A stretch of DNA of 64,000 nucleotides from NCBI RefSeq assembly GCF_047973035.1, contig NZ_JBKEBF010000043.1, positions 143,237-207,236 of the forward strand, given 5' to 3'. A model generated the notes under the pieces. It saw only the letters and a list, made by a program, of their open reading frames with translations, was not told the origin of the DNA and did not search any database. Positions 50,661-60,678 of this stretch are shown here, piece by piece; positions within the stretch are counted from its first letter, which is position 1; every line of letters begins with the position of its first letter. Origin of the DNA: Oleidesulfovibrio sp047973035 (GTDB lineage Bacteria > Desulfobacterota > Desulfovibrionia > Desulfovibrionales > Desulfovibrionaceae). Made by a program: the position numbers and the translations under genes.

Positions 50661-50813
50661 TCAGGCAGGTCACGGCCGGCTAAAAGTCAAAGCGCATGAT
50701 GCCAGACACCCCGAACCGTCCAATGGCAGTGACGGTTACTGGCAACTCCTTCCTCATAGCCGTGCCCTTCTGACGGCCCGTGCACAGCCTCTGGCAAGCC
50801 CACTGCCAGTTAT

Positions 50814-50845
50814 AAAGCCCGTCCGCTTCACCGGACGGGCTTTTT
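50814..50845 (+). terminator. Terminator of the split-Soret gene
   Basis: AAAGCCCGTCCG pairs with CGGACGGGCTTT and is followed by T. Confidence 0.88.
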
Positions 50846-50957
50846 AATGCACCCCGAACGCGATTACCGATACAGGCATTTGCATCATCAGCCTAATCAT
50901 CTACCCATATTGAAATTTTTCAACACGAAGAACACGTGCAGAAAACGGGGGGATGGC

Positions 50958-52342
50958 ATGAGGCACACGATTCCGGCTTTTCTATGCCTTTGCATGTTGC
51001 TGATGGCCGGCTGCCAGACGGCATCAGACCGCACAGGTAATCAAGCCTACTCACCATTTTTTACGCCTGCAGAACACCTTGCAGATCTGATACAGACAGG
51101 GAAGTTTATCAAAGCTTCACACCTGTTCAACAACCAGCAATCCGTCATTACTGCTCAGCCACACGAACCTGAAGTTCAAGCTGCAATGAATGCTCTGGCC
51201 GCGGGTCTCCGGCCTGTGGTTGTAACACCAGCCGAAGAAGCGCGCACTCAGCTGGCCGGTACAGTCTGGCCTGTGCCTGCGCATGGATGGCCTGCCATAA
51301 AAGCCATAGCCGAAAACGCCCGAACAGCTCTACTGCAATTACAGACGCATACTATCCTATCCTTACCACAGTACGATTCCGGCACTGCAATGGCACTTCA
51401 AAAGCAATCTTCAGGCCTCAGCCAGCAGATAACGGTGTATACTGCCGAGGTTTTTGCCGCATACCCTCTGGACGCGGCAGCGTCATTCTTTGACGTATAC
51501 CCTGTAGACATTGATGCCCCTTTGTTTCTGCAGCAGATAAAGCCTGACCTTTTGCAACGGCTGAAAAGTGCTCCGGCACCGGCTCTTGCCACATCCCACG
51601 CCACCTACGGCTCTTTTCTGCCGTCTGATGTTCCAAACAAGCCTGCAAGCCTGCACTACAATTCGCTTCTTCCAAAGCCTGCCAGCAAAGCCAGCTTCAA
51701 AGAAAAGTTGCAAGCGTTTATGTAAACGTGGCAGGCAGGCTTTACACATGCCGCACCGGAAGACATCTCCCTCACATTTGTACAGGTAACCAGCCGACAC
51801 TGCTCAAACATGGACAAATCGAATTTCCCATTGCCATAGAATCTGACCTTCCGTTCAGCATCCGCAGTGAACATCTGGAGCCTGCACTTGCCTCCGGCAG
51901 CCAGAGACAATCGCGGTACCTGTGCATTATAAACGTCAGCAGCGCTGCAATTCGCCGTGACATTTATGACGCCAAGGGGATCACTTCTTCCGTCATCACC
52001 GGTTACAAGAAAGAAGAACATCCTGAATATCTGAAGGCAATAATCGAAATTGACAGGCTGAAAGCCAAACAGGGCCGTTCCAGAGGATTATATACGTTTG
52101 CCCCGCTGACCATGGCACTGGCCGATGCTCTGGGCACAACGAATGACGTAACACCGGAAGAAGCCTATGAAAGGCTGAAGGAAATTCCACCCTACATTGA
52201 AACGCCCGTTGTAAAAAACTATACGGCCACACGTCTGGAGATGGAGTCGAACCGTTCTGCCACCGTCCAGTACTATCTCGTCGATTTACACCGGAAACAT
52301 TTTTTTCCAGCACGTTTGATATTCAAACCGCCGTACAATTAG
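50958..52342 (+). pseudogene. Decayed large lipoprotein gene
   Basis: An ATG at 50958 opens a lipoprotein (lipobox LLMAGC) of 255 codons ending at TAA 51723-51725. Coding-like sequence goes on at once in the same frame (TWQAGFTHAAPEDISLTFVQ), then shifts frame near 51790 into PTLLKHGQIEFPIAIESDLP and on through VVKNYTATRLEMESNRSATV until about 52300, where a T-run shift leads to STFDIQTAVQLAVTIPTSVP. The parts read as one original protein of roughly 470 residues with a nonsense codon and at least two frameshifts. I do not recognise the family. The first 255 codons could still be expressed. Confidence 0.65.
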
Positions 52343-52385
52343 CAGTGACAATTCCGACCAGCGTACCCATACAAACGCAACTCCA

Positions 52386-52754
52386 TTAGGGCTGCGGGGC
52401 GCAACCGCCGGAGGTCTTGCGGGATACGCGCCGCATCAGAGTTCAGGAGCATTTGTCGGCACCATAGCAGGTGATTTCGCAGGTGCGGTGCTTGGCTCGC
52501 ACGTTTCAGACAACACATATGTAGTCGCCGCCATGATCATTGTTCAGACCATGCAGCACAAAAAAAAGCACGGGAAATCCACCATCCTCTTTGACGGCAG
52601 CGCCGAGCCCCTCAAAACAGAAACAGCCATAAAGCCGTCTCAGTCAATATCAACAACCGTGGCTGTATACGCTGGTGGACGCAATGTAACGCAAAGTCAG
52701 ATTGCCTCCGGAGTGCGCGACCGTTTTACGCGGATTTTGTCCGACATCATTTAG
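52386..52754 (+). pseudogene. Remnant of a glycine-zipper, TraT-like outer membrane lipoprotein gene
   Basis: An open frame from about 52320 encodes LGLRGATAGGLAGYAPHQSS, GTIAGDFAGAVLGSHVSDNT, then a beta-rich C-terminal part ending SGVRDRFTRILSDII at TAG 52752-52754. The Gly-zipper followed by a domain of this kind recalls TraT-like surface-exclusion lipoproteins. No signal peptide or start with a ribosome site is found; a GTG at 52488 would give only 88 residues. It is most likely the 3' part of a gene whose 5' part was deleted or merged with the broken lipoprotein gene upstream. Confidence 0.5.
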
Positions 52755-52773
52755 CCTACCCCATACTGAAGAC

Positions 52774-52807
52774 AAAAAAACACCCCGTATAACACGGGGT
52801 GTTTTTT
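52774..52807. terminator. Terminator after the lipoprotein remnants
   Basis: AAAAAACACCCCGT pairs with ACGGGGTGTTTTTT (short loop). It is symmetrical and can also serve the convergent cheD. Confidence 0.88.
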
Positions 52808-52854
52808 CTGGTCTTATCCGGCGCATTGGCGCACGGCGGTCAGGCCGGTAAATA

Positions 52855-53487
52855 TTATTCTGAGGAAATGGTATTTTCTGCCCGAGCTCTTGCTTCCTGC
52901 TTTCGGGCCTGCAAGTTGGCCTGATTGCTGAGCAGCTTTACCCACACCTCGCCCGTTGCAGTGTTGAACAGAAGCTTGCGTCCGCGACTGCCCTGCACCT
53001 GTTCTCCGATAATCATCAAGCCCTTATCTGCCAAGACTTCCCGTGCGCGGCTGACATTGCGACCGCCCACGTCGATTACGCATCTGTCCGGATATTCTTC
53101 TTTCAGGCCCATACTGAAAGCGCCGCCGAACAGCTTTACTTCCACTTCAGACGGATTCAATCCGCGCTTTTCAAAGTTGCCGTATACCGCTTCAATGGCA
53201 GTATCGACATACCGACACGGATCATTCTGAACAGAATAGCTGTCACCCACGCTAGGAAGCATGGCATGAAAAATTCCGCCCAGCCGTAAGTCGCGATGAA
53301 AAAAAGTCACCGAGACACACGACCCGAGAACCGTGGAAATAAGCAAAGCCTTGCGGGTAACAATACCCTCGCCGATTTTTAAATGCACATGAGGCAAATC
53401 ACACTCGGCCAAGGCATCAGGCAAACCATGTCTTGCCAAAGCCGTGCTCTGCATCCTGCAACCCTGTCTTTCATCTGTATCGGCCAT
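52855..53487 (-). CDS. cheD: Chemoreceptor glutamine deamidase CheD
   Basis: This 210-residue enzyme deamidates glutamines of methyl-accepting chemotaxis proteins. The catalytic Cys is in LISTVLGSCVSVTFF and the His in LGGIFHAMLPS; KLFGGAFSM and NTATGEVWVKLL are also present. The N-terminal 25 residues are extra. No other chemotaxis gene is adjacent. AAGGGG precedes the start. Confidence 0.93.
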   Translation of the reverse strand: MADTDERQGCRMQSTALARHGLPDALAECDLPHVHLKIGEGIVTRKALLISTVLGSCVSVTFFHRDLRLGGIFHAMLPSVGDSYSVQNDPCRYVDTAIEAVYGNFEKRGLNPSEVEVKLFGGAFSMGLKEEYPDRCVIDVGGRNVSRAREVLADKGLMIIGEQVQGSRGRKLLFNTATGEVWVKLLSNQANLQARKQEARARAENTISSE

Positions 53488-53545
53488 AGCTGGCCCCTTT
53501 TACCAGTCAGGAGCTGCCCTATGTAAAACACGGCAAGCTTGCTGA

Positions 53546-53821
53546 CTACGGATTTACCAGTTCCTTCATTTCCTTGCCGGCGCGGAATACAGGCAGCCGT
53601 TTAGGAGCAACTTTCACACTGTCACCAGTTTTGGGGTTGCGCCCGACGTAGCCCTTATATTCTTTGACCTTGAAAGAACCGAAACCGCGAATTTCGACCC
53701 TGTCCCCTTCGACCAGTGCATCACGCACGGAATCGAAAAAAGTATTAACAACCATTACTGCTTCATCTTGAGACAGGTTGTGTTCCTCTGCCAGCATTTT
53801 CACCAGTTCGCTTTTGTTCAC
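53546..53821 (-). CDS. hup: HU/IHF-family DNA-binding protein
   Basis: This 91-residue histone-like protein starts at GTG with AGGAGG upstream. It has NKSELVKMLAEEHNLSQDEA at the N-terminus, VEIRGFGSFKVKEY and the DNA-binding arm GRNPKTGDSVKVAPKRLPVF. It bends DNA and organises the nucleoid. HU and IHF subunits cannot be separated by eye. It is upstream of cheD on the same strand, 59 bases apart. Confidence 0.93.
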   Translation of the reverse strand: MNKSELVKMLAEEHNLSQDEAVMVVNTFFDSVRDALVEGDRVEIRGFGSFKVKEYKGYVGRNPKTGDSVKVAPKRLPVFRAGKEMKELVNP

Positions 53822-53948
53822 GTGGCTCCTCCTAAGAGTCAATAAACCGCTAGTACCAGTATAAGTTACATACATGGTTCAGGTATTCATGACAAGAAGG
53901 ATAGCAAAACTATAAGCGATATGGCTTATATTTTTTTAGGTAATAACC

Positions 53949-54923
53949 CTAAATATGATTGCGCAACTTTAATTCTATCGGGTGAGGGTTAAGATAATAC
54001 TGGCCTGCAAGGTATGGCTCGCCATACTTGCGAACGTAATGATTCAAGAGAGTTACAGGAACAACAAGCGGCACTACACGGGTGCGGTGCAGCTCGATAA
54101 CTTCCAGCAATTCCTGTTTTTCATCCGTCGTCAGCTGCTTACGAAAATAACCCATTATATGTTGCTGCACATTCGCATGCTTTCGGGGAGTAGGCTTGAC
54201 AGCAAGGGTCTGCATCAACTTTTCTTCATATAGTTTGCGAAAATCATCCAGATCATACTCTTTCACCGCGGCAACCAGTCTGCCCATCTCCCGGTATTTT
54301 TCCTGAGAATGTGCAAGCAAAAGCAGCTTGTGACGAGTGTGAAACTCAACAACCGCACCAGCGGTAAGACCGCCTGCAAGAACATCGCGCCACCGTTTAA
54401 CCACAAAAAGACGCTCGATAAAATTCTCACGGAGCAAAGGATCGTTCAGCCGCCCTTCTTCCTCCACCGGCAGCAGTGGAAAACGCTCCATGAACTCACG
54501 GGCAAAAATTCCCACCCCCTTTAACACAGGGGCTCCTACATTTTTTTCTTCCTGCGGATTTTTAAATGGGTACACCTTTACCCGCTCCATCCCCGAAGAA
54601 GGTGACGCGCGTTTAAAAATAAAACCGCACAAATCTTCAGATTCAAGCTCACTGACTTTCTTTCTTGCCCAGTCCTGCATTTGATCCGTCTTGTCCTGCC
54701 ATGTTTTGCTGGTCATCAGACGGGGGGAATCAACATCGCCAGCCAGACGCATAGGCTCACGCGGGGTTGGCAACCCGCATTCCACCTCGGGACAGACAGG
54801 AACAAACTCAAGGTACCGCCCGAGAACATTAACAATATACGAATCAAACTTATGTCCGCCATCATGCCGGACTTGGTTGCCCAGCAGGCACGAACTGATT
54901 CCTATACGTATCCTTTCAGACAT
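53949..54923 (-). CDS. DUF523-DUF1722 protein (YbgA-like)
   Basis: This 324-residue protein joins a DUF523 domain (residues 1-150: IGISSCLLGNQVRHDGGHK, VCPEVECGLPTPREPMRL, with Cys residues probably binding Fe-S) and a DUF1722/YbgA domain (from about 190: WRDVLAGGLTAGAVVEFHTRHK, LLLAHSQEKYREMGRLV). The combined form occurs in many bacteria; recent work links DUF523 proteins to thiouracil desulfurisation, but the function of this fusion is uncertain. It is a single gene. Confidence 0.9.
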   Translation of the reverse strand: MSERIRIGISSCLLGNQVRHDGGHKFDSYIVNVLGRYLEFVPVCPEVECGLPTPREPMRLAGDVDSPRLMTSKTWQDKTDQMQDWARKKVSELESEDLCGFIFKRASPSSGMERVKVYPFKNPQEEKNVGAPVLKGVGIFAREFMERFPLLPVEEEGRLNDPLLRENFIERLFVVKRWRDVLAGGLTAGAVVEFHTRHKLLLLAHSQEKYREMGRLVAAVKEYDLDDFRKLYEEKLMQTLAVKPTPRKHANVQQHIMGYFRKQLTTDEKQELLEVIELHRTRVVPLVVPVTLLNHYVRKYGEPYLAGQYYLNPHPIELKLRNHI

Positions 54924-54996
54924 GTTGCGCTTTCCTGCTTATTGGTTAGTATGTGTGTAAGGTATTTTACAGAATCAGACAGGGAGAATGCCCCAC

Positions 54997-55647
54997 ATGC
55001 ACGCAGAGCATACCACCGTTCATGACATCGACGTTGTATTTTTTGATTTCGGAGGCGTAATCGCCGAAGAAGGCTTCGTCAATGGCCTGTATGCATTGGG
55101 TAAACGCTACGGCAAGGACCCTGAAGCCACGCTGCAACACGCGGTGAACATCTGTTACAACAACGGCTACGTCAACGGTGCTATGTCTGAAGCTGATTTC
55201 TGGACAAAATTCAGAGACGCAACAGGCATCAACGGCACTGACGAATATTTGCGGGAAGAAATTCTTTCACGATTTCTGATACGCTTATACATGCTGGATG
55301 CCGTTGATGCCGTTCGCTGCATGGGAATACGGGCCATAATTGCCAGCGACCAGACAAACTGGCTGGAAGAGCTTGATGCACTGCATCATATCTATGCGCG
55401 CTTTGACCTTGTGTTCAACTCTTTCCGTATCGGAATCAACAAACGTAACCCGGATTTTTTTGATTTCATCTGCCGGAAAAGCGGTGTTGCACCCGCACGG
55501 GCATTATTTATTGATGACAATGCGGGTCACATAGGCAGAGCCGCATCACGCGGACTGAACACCCTGTTGTACACAAGTTATCCGACATTTCGTGACGGTA
55601 TGAAAAAAGTACTGCCAGTGTTGCGCCTTGAAACAGATGCCCGATAA
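54997..55647 (+). CDS. HAD-superfamily hydrolase
   Basis: This approximately 216-residue HAD phosphatase is of the YihX/epoxide-hydrolase-like type. It has VVFFDFGGVIAEEGFVNG for motif I, though the first Asp is followed by F-G-G as in YihX, then IIASDQTNWLEEL for motif II, and FIDDNAGHIGRAASRG for motif IV. The cap is helical. GGGAG is one base from the first in-frame ATG (54988) and ten from 54997, so the later one is chosen. The substrate is unknown. Confidence 0.85.
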   Translation: MHAEHTTVHDIDVVFFDFGGVIAEEGFVNGLYALGKRYGKDPEATLQHAVNICYNNGYVNGAMSEADFWTKFRDATGINGTDEYLREEILSRFLIRLYMLDAVDAVRCMGIRAIIASDQTNWLEELDALHHIYARFDLVFNSFRIGINKRNPDFFDFICRKSGVAPARALFIDDNAGHIGRAASRGLNTLLYTSYPTFRDGMKKVLPVLRLETDAR

Positions 55648-55737
55648 CCTGTTTGCTTTTTACCGGGAATTGACATACCGATTCTTTCATCCTTTCACCA
55701 TCAAATACGTTGCCGGATATATCCGGCCGGAACAGAT

Positions 55738-56394
55738 ATGCAGAAAGCTTCTTATTCCATCACCCCCGAAGGGTTTCCCGTAATTGGTCTGACCGCGCTT
55801 GCCGCGCTGGTATTCGCTCTTATTGACTGCTGGTTAGTGGCAGTTGTCTTTCTGCTGTTGTGCTGGTTCAGCGTACACTTTTTCCGCGACCCTGAACGCG
55901 TTGTCCCCACAGGCACCGGTCTTGGCGTAAGTCCTGCGGACGGGCGTATCATCAAAGTGCAGCCCATGCCCGACCCGTTCACCGGCGAGCCCCGCATGTG
56001 CGTCTGCATTTTTATGAATGTTTTCAACGTACACGTAAACCGCTTTCCCGTTGACGGCACCGTGAATGCCATTAAGTACCACCCCGGCAAATACTTTAAT
56101 GCAGCGTGGGACAAAGCAGTCACCGACAATGAACGTTGCTCCTATGATATCATTGATGCAGACGGTAAAAACTGGAGCATGGTACAGATTGCCGGACTCA
56201 TCGCCCGCCGCATTGTCTGCCGGGTGGAAGAAGGCGATAATCTCAAACGCGGCGAACGCTATGGCATGATACGTTTCGGTTCGCGGGTTGACGTTTATCT
56301 GCCGGAAGGGTATGAACCGAAAGTCGTAGTGGGTGAACACGTTTTTGCAGGTCAGACCGTGATCGCTGCCAAAGCGGACTCACAAGGGGAATAA
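55738..56394 (+). CDS. psd: Phosphatidylserine decarboxylase
   Basis: This 218-residue proenzyme belongs to the short archaeal/bacterial-type Psd group. It decarboxylates phosphatidylserine to phosphatidylethanolamine. N-terminal helices anchor it to the membrane; VSPADGRIIKVQ, NVFNVHVNRFPVDG and the self-cleavage Gly-Ser in MIRFGSRVDVYLPEG are present. It is followed after 44 bases by pssA, the previous step of the pathway. Confidence 0.94.
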   Translation: MQKASYSITPEGFPVIGLTALAALVFALIDCWLVAVVFLLLCWFSVHFFRDPERVVPTGTGLGVSPADGRIIKVQPMPDPFTGEPRMCVCIFMNVFNVHVNRFPVDGTVNAIKYHPGKYFNAAWDKAVTDNERCSYDIIDADGKNWSMVQIAGLIARRIVCRVEEGDNLKRGERYGMIRFGSRVDVYLPEGYEPKVVVGEHVFAGQTVIAAKADSQGE

Positions 56395-56438
56395 GCCTCT
56401 TTAAGTTCATCCGACTGCCAACAGGAATTTTGAATAGA

Positions 56439-57188
56439 ATGGAACAGCAAACCACACCTGCCCGCAGAGGGGTGTATATCCTCCCCAACCTGTTTACCAC
56501 GGCAAGCCTTTTTGCAGGCTTCCTCGGTATTCTGTGGGCTGCGGAAGGACGTGTGGAAATGTGCGCATTCGCCATTCTGTTCAGTGCCCTTATGGATGGT
56601 CTGGACGGCAAAGTAGCCAGACTGACCAACACCGCCAGCGAATTCGGCGTCCAGTTCGACTCGCTGTGCGACCTTGTGGCATTCGGTATCACTCCTGCCT
56701 TTATGATGTACTCATGGCAGCTGCACAGCTTCGGCCGTCTCGGCATTGCTGTGGCGTTCCTTTTTGCCGCATGCGGTGCGCTTCGCCTTGCGCGATTCAA
56801 CATCTCCACTGCAGTTACATCCAAAAAGTTTTTCATCGGTCTGCCCATTCCGGCCGCAGGCTGCACTCTTTCTGCGCTGATCTTCTTCAGCACATTTGTA
56901 CCCGAAGCATTCGCATCGGCATTCCCTGCCTTCTGCCTCGGCCTTACTTTTGTGCTCGGCTTCCTTATGGTCAGCCGTTTCCGTTACGCTTCTTTCAAAG
57001 AATACGGCTTTATCAAAGCTCATCCGTTCAGCTCTATGGTTTCTGCCATTCTGCTGTTCGTCCTCATTATTTCGGACCCCAAGCTCCTTGGGTTCCTCGT
57101 GTTTGCGGGCTACCTCATTTCCGGCCCCATTTACACACTCTTCATCCTACCCCGTCGTCATCCCAAGCTGCTACGAGACCTATCCTAG
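56439..57188 (+). CDS. pssA: CDP-diacylglycerol-serine O-phosphatidyltransferase
   Basis: This 249-residue integral membrane enzyme makes phosphatidylserine from CDP-diacylglycerol and serine. The CDP-alcohol transferase motif D-x2-DG-x2-AR-x8-G-x3-D-x3-D is present near residue 55 (starting DGLDGKVAR). About eight helices follow. The ATG at 56439 is chosen; a TTG at 56430 lies closer to AGGA and is the alternative. It forms an operon with psd. Confidence 0.94.
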   Translation: MEQQTTPARRGVYILPNLFTTASLFAGFLGILWAAEGRVEMCAFAILFSALMDGLDGKVARLTNTASEFGVQFDSLCDLVAFGITPAFMMYSWQLHSFGRLGIAVAFLFAACGALRLARFNISTAVTSKKFFIGLPIPAAGCTLSALIFFSTFVPEAFASAFPAFCLGLTFVLGFLMVSRFRYASFKEYGFIKAHPFSSMVSAILLFVLIISDPKLLGFLVFAGYLISGPIYTLFILPRRHPKLLRDLS

Positions 57189-57221
57189 TATAGTCCGATA
57201 GCAAGCGCCCTAGTCTGATAC

Positions 57222-57244
57222 CCGGAAGCGGAGTCTTCCCGGGC
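57222..57244 (+). terminator. Possible terminator/hairpin after pssA
   Basis: CCCGGAAG pairs with CTTCCCGGG around a six-base loop, about 35 bases after pssA. There is no T run, so it may be a leader structure of the leu operon instead. Confidence 0.35.
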
Positions 57245-57355
57245 CTTCACGCGCATCATGAGTCTTTCCGGCACATGGTGCAGGGAAGACGACCCCGACT
57301 TCTTTTCGATCCAAATCGCGGTGCAAACAAGCCGCAAAGCCGTAGGAGAACCCTC

Positions 57356-58879
57356 ATGGCTGACAAATTGTACATCTTCGACACAACATTACGGGACGGC
57401 GAGCAATCGCCCGGCGCCACCATGAACATCCACGAAAAAGTTCAGCTTGCACGTCAGCTTGAAAACGTAGGTGTGGACATCATGGAGGCAGGCTTTCCTG
57501 CTGCAAGCAGCGGCGACTTTGAAGCAGTCAAAGCAATTGCTGCTGCCGTTAAGAATGCACAGGTTGCGGGTCTCTGCCGCGCAGTCCAGCCCGACATAGA
57601 CAGGGCATGGGATGCCATCAAAGGTGCCGTAGCGCCACGCATCCACACCTTTATTGCCACTTCGCCTGTACACATGGAGCACAAACTCCGCAAGTCGCCC
57701 GAACAGGTCATCGAAATGGCGCGAGAAGCCGTCAGGTATGCAAGCAGCCGTTGCCTCAATGTTGAATTCAGCGCCGAAGACGCTTCGCGCTCGGATTGGG
57801 ACTTCCTGACCCGCGTGGTCGAAACCGCCATTGACGCCGGTGCAACCACCATCAACATTCCCGACACAGTCGGCTACGCTCAGCCTGACGAGTTCGGCGC
57901 ACTGGTCCGTTACGTCATGGAAAATGCACGCAACAGCCATAAGGCCATTTTCTCCGTGCATTGCCATAACGACCTCGGTCTTGCCGTAGCCAACACCCTT
58001 GCCGCAGTCAAAGCCGGCGCACGTCAGGCCGAAGTAACCATCTCCGGCATCGGCGAACGTGCAGGCAACGCAGCCCTTGAAGAAATCGTCATGGCTCTGC
58101 GCACCCGCCAAGGGTATTACAACCTTGAAACTTCCATCAAATCGGAGCAGCTCTTCCCCACCTGCCGCCTGTTGTCCATGATCATCGGCCAGCCCATTCC
58201 TGCCAACAAGGCAATAGTGGGTGCCAACGCCTTTGCACACGAATCAGGCATTCATCAGGACGGCATGCTGAAAAACCGCGAAACCTACGAAATCATGACG
58301 CCTGAATCCGTAGGCCGTACCAAAACTGAAATCGTGCTTGGAAAGCATTCCGGCCGCAATGCCATCAAAGGAAAGCTTGAAGAGCTTGGCTATCAGCTTG
58401 ATACGGAACAGACCCAGCTTGTGTTCGAAGCGGTTAAGAAGCTCGCAGACAGAAAAAAGCAGATTTACGATGAAGATATGGAAGCACTTGTGCTTGAAGA
58501 AGTTTTCAGAATCCCCGATAAGTTTAAGCTCATACACCTTAGCGTACAGGCCAGCGATACGGGTGTGCCGCCTTCTGCCGCGATTGTAATGGAAGTGGCA
58601 GGCGAAAGGTGCCAGCATACCACGTTTGGTGTGGGCCCCATTGATGCTGTGTTTAACGCCATCTCGCAGATCGTGGGCCGCGCTCCGCAGCTGCGCCACT
58701 ACTCGGTCAACGCCATTACCGGCGGCACGGATGCGCAGGGTGAGGTTACCGTAAAGTTGCAGGAAAACGGCAGTGCGGCAGTTGGCCGCGGCGCCGATGC
58801 AGATATCATTACAGCCAGTGCAAAAGCATATCTTAACGCTTTGAACAGGCTTGCCAAAAAAGAACAGGAGGACAAATAG
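57356..58879 (+). CDS. leuA: 2-isopropylmalate synthase
   Basis: This 507-residue enzyme condenses acetyl-CoA and 2-oxoisovalerate in leucine synthesis. The TIM barrel has FDTTLRDGEQSPGATMN and HCHNDLGLAVANT (metal ligands), and the C-terminal regulatory domain (from about 390) binds leucine for feedback control. TAGGAG precedes ATG 57356; the open frame further upstream is not coding. It heads leuA-leuC-leuD-DUF89-leuB. Confidence 0.97.
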   Translation: MADKLYIFDTTLRDGEQSPGATMNIHEKVQLARQLENVGVDIMEAGFPAASSGDFEAVKAIAAAVKNAQVAGLCRAVQPDIDRAWDAIKGAVAPRIHTFIATSPVHMEHKLRKSPEQVIEMAREAVRYASSRCLNVEFSAEDASRSDWDFLTRVVETAIDAGATTINIPDTVGYAQPDEFGALVRYVMENARNSHKAIFSVHCHNDLGLAVANTLAAVKAGARQAEVTISGIGERAGNAALEEIVMALRTRQGYYNLETSIKSEQLFPTCRLLSMIIGQPIPANKAIVGANAFAHESGIHQDGMLKNRETYEIMTPESVGRTKTEIVLGKHSGRNAIKGKLEELGYQLDTEQTQLVFEAVKKLADRKKQIYDEDMEALVLEEVFRIPDKFKLIHLSVQASDTGVPPSAAIVMEVAGERCQHTTFGVGPIDAVFNAISQIVGRAPQLRHYSVNAITGGTDAQGEVTVKLQENGSAAVGRGADADIITASAKAYLNALNRLAKKEQEDK

Positions 58880-60136
58880 ATGGCCCATACGCTTGCGCAG
58901 AAAATCCTGCAGAAGCACACCGACCAGCAGGTAGGTGAAGCCGGACAGATTGTACAGTGCCGTGTATCCATGGCGCTGGCGAACGACATCACAGCGCCTC
59001 TGGCCATCAAGTCCTTCCGCGCCATGGGCGCCACGAAGGTGTTTGACAAAGACAAGGTTGCCCTTGTCATGGATCACTTCACCCCGCAAAAGGATATTGA
59101 TTCGGCCATTCAGGTGAAAAACACCCGCGACTTCGCAACGGAGATGGGTATCACCCATTATTACGAAGGCGGCGAGGCCGGCGTGGAACACGCATTGCTG
59201 CCGGAACTCGGCCTTGTGGGCCCCGGTGACATAGTAGTGGGAGCCGACAGCCACACCTGCACCTATGGCGGTCTTGGCGCATTTGCCACCGGCCTCGGGT
59301 CTACCGATGTAGCAGGAGCCATGGCTCTTGGCGAGACATGGTTCAAAGTACCGCCCAGCATCCGTGTAACCTACAACGGTACGCTGCCCGAGTATGTGGG
59401 AGCCAAAGACCTTATCCTGCATCTTATCGGCCAGATAGGTGTTGCTGGTGCACTGTACAAGGCTTTGGAATTTGACGGCCCCGTTGTAGACTCCATGGAT
59501 GTGGAAGGTCGTATGACCATTGCCAATATGGCTATTGAAGCAGGCGGCAAATGCGGCCTCTTCCCTGTCGATGCAAAAACGCTGGCCTATACGGCGGAAC
59601 GCGGTCGCAAGGACGAGCTGCTTGCAGCAGACGCAGGCGCTGTTTACGAACGCGAACTGAACTACAACGTCAGCGGCATGGCTCCGCAGATTGCCTGCCC
59701 GCATCTACCTGAAAACGTTAAAAATGTTTCGGAAGTGCGTGGTATACAGGTACATCAGTCAGTTATCGGTTCGTGCACCAACGGGCGCATCAGCGACCTG
59801 CGCGAAGCAGCCGCCATCCTGCGCGGACGCAAGGTAAACAAAAAAGTGCGTTGCATCGTGCTGCCCGCCACCCCCGGTATCTGGAAGCAGGCCCTTAAAG
59901 AAGGCCTTATCGAAACCTTCATGGATGCGGGCTGTATCGTCGGCCCTGCCACCTGCGGTCCCTGCCTTGGCGGCCACATGGGCATTCTGGCCGACGGCGA
60001 GCGCGCCATCGCCACCACAAACCGCAACTTCCGTGGCCGAATGGGAAGCCTTGAGTCCGAGGTATACCTTTCCAACCCTGCCGTTGCCGCAGCCTCTGCC
60101 GTGGCCGGTGAAATTGCCGACCCACGCGACATCTAA
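58880..60136 (+). CDS. leuC: 3-isopropylmalate dehydratase large subunit
   Basis: This 418-residue aconitase-like subunit is of the shorter (homoaconitase-type) LeuC class. The [4Fe-4S] ligands are in VIGSCTNGR and ATCGPCLGGHMG. ADSHTCTYGGLGAFATG is conserved. It starts directly after the leuA stop, with AGGAGG within the end of leuA. It pairs with LeuD. Confidence 0.96.
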   Translation: MAHTLAQKILQKHTDQQVGEAGQIVQCRVSMALANDITAPLAIKSFRAMGATKVFDKDKVALVMDHFTPQKDIDSAIQVKNTRDFATEMGITHYYEGGEAGVEHALLPELGLVGPGDIVVGADSHTCTYGGLGAFATGLGSTDVAGAMALGETWFKVPPSIRVTYNGTLPEYVGAKDLILHLIGQIGVAGALYKALEFDGPVVDSMDVEGRMTIANMAIEAGGKCGLFPVDAKTLAYTAERGRKDELLAADAGAVYERELNYNVSGMAPQIACPHLPENVKNVSEVRGIQVHQSVIGSCTNGRISDLREAAAILRGRKVNKKVRCIVLPATPGIWKQALKEGLIETFMDAGCIVGPATCGPCLGGHMGILADGERAIATTNRNFRGRMGSLESEVYLSNPAVAAASAVAGEIADPRDI

Positions 60137-60174
60137 CCTGCGCACAGAGCCTGAAACAGACAGGAGAATCTGCA

Positions 60175-60678
60175 ATGAGCTACAACGGAAAAGCCCATAA
60201 AGTGGGCGATCACATAGATACTGACGCCATCATACCGGCACGTTTTCTGGTCACTACCGATCCGGCAGAGCTGGGTGCAAACTGCATGGAAGGCCTTGAG
60301 CACGGCTGGGTAGCCCGCGTGAAACAAGGCGACATCATGGTGGGCGGCAAAAACTTCGGCTGCGGTTCTTCCCGCGAACATGCCCCTATCGCCATTCTCG
60401 GCGCAGGCATGCCTGTTGTGGTTGCCCACAGTTTTGCCCGTATCTTCTACCGCAACGGCTTCAATATGGGGCTTATCCTTATCGAAGTCGGCGACGATGT
60501 GGAAAAAATCAACGATGGCGATACCATTTCCATTGATGTGGAGAACGGTGTGATTACCAACAGCACCACAGGTACCGTCATCAACTGCCCTCCTCTGCCG
60601 CCTTTTATGCGTGACATTCTGAACAAGGGCGGGCTGGTACCCTACGTGCGCGAACGCCTTTCAGCCGGAGCCGCATAG
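60175..60678 (+). CDS. leuD: 3-isopropylmalate dehydratase small subunit
   Basis: This 167-residue swivel domain has GDHIDTDAIIPARFL and the loop FGCGSSREHAPIAI. It completes isopropylmalate isomerase with LeuC. CAGGAG lies upstream of the ATG. Its stop is directly followed by the start of the DUF89 gene. Confidence 0.96.
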   Translation: MSYNGKAHKVGDHIDTDAIIPARFLVTTDPAELGANCMEGLEHGWVARVKQGDIMVGGKNFGCGSSREHAPIAILGAGMPVVVAHSFARIFYRNGFNMGLILIEVGDDVEKINDGDTISIDVENGVITNSTTGTVINCPPLPPFMRDILNKGGLVPYVRERLSAGAA

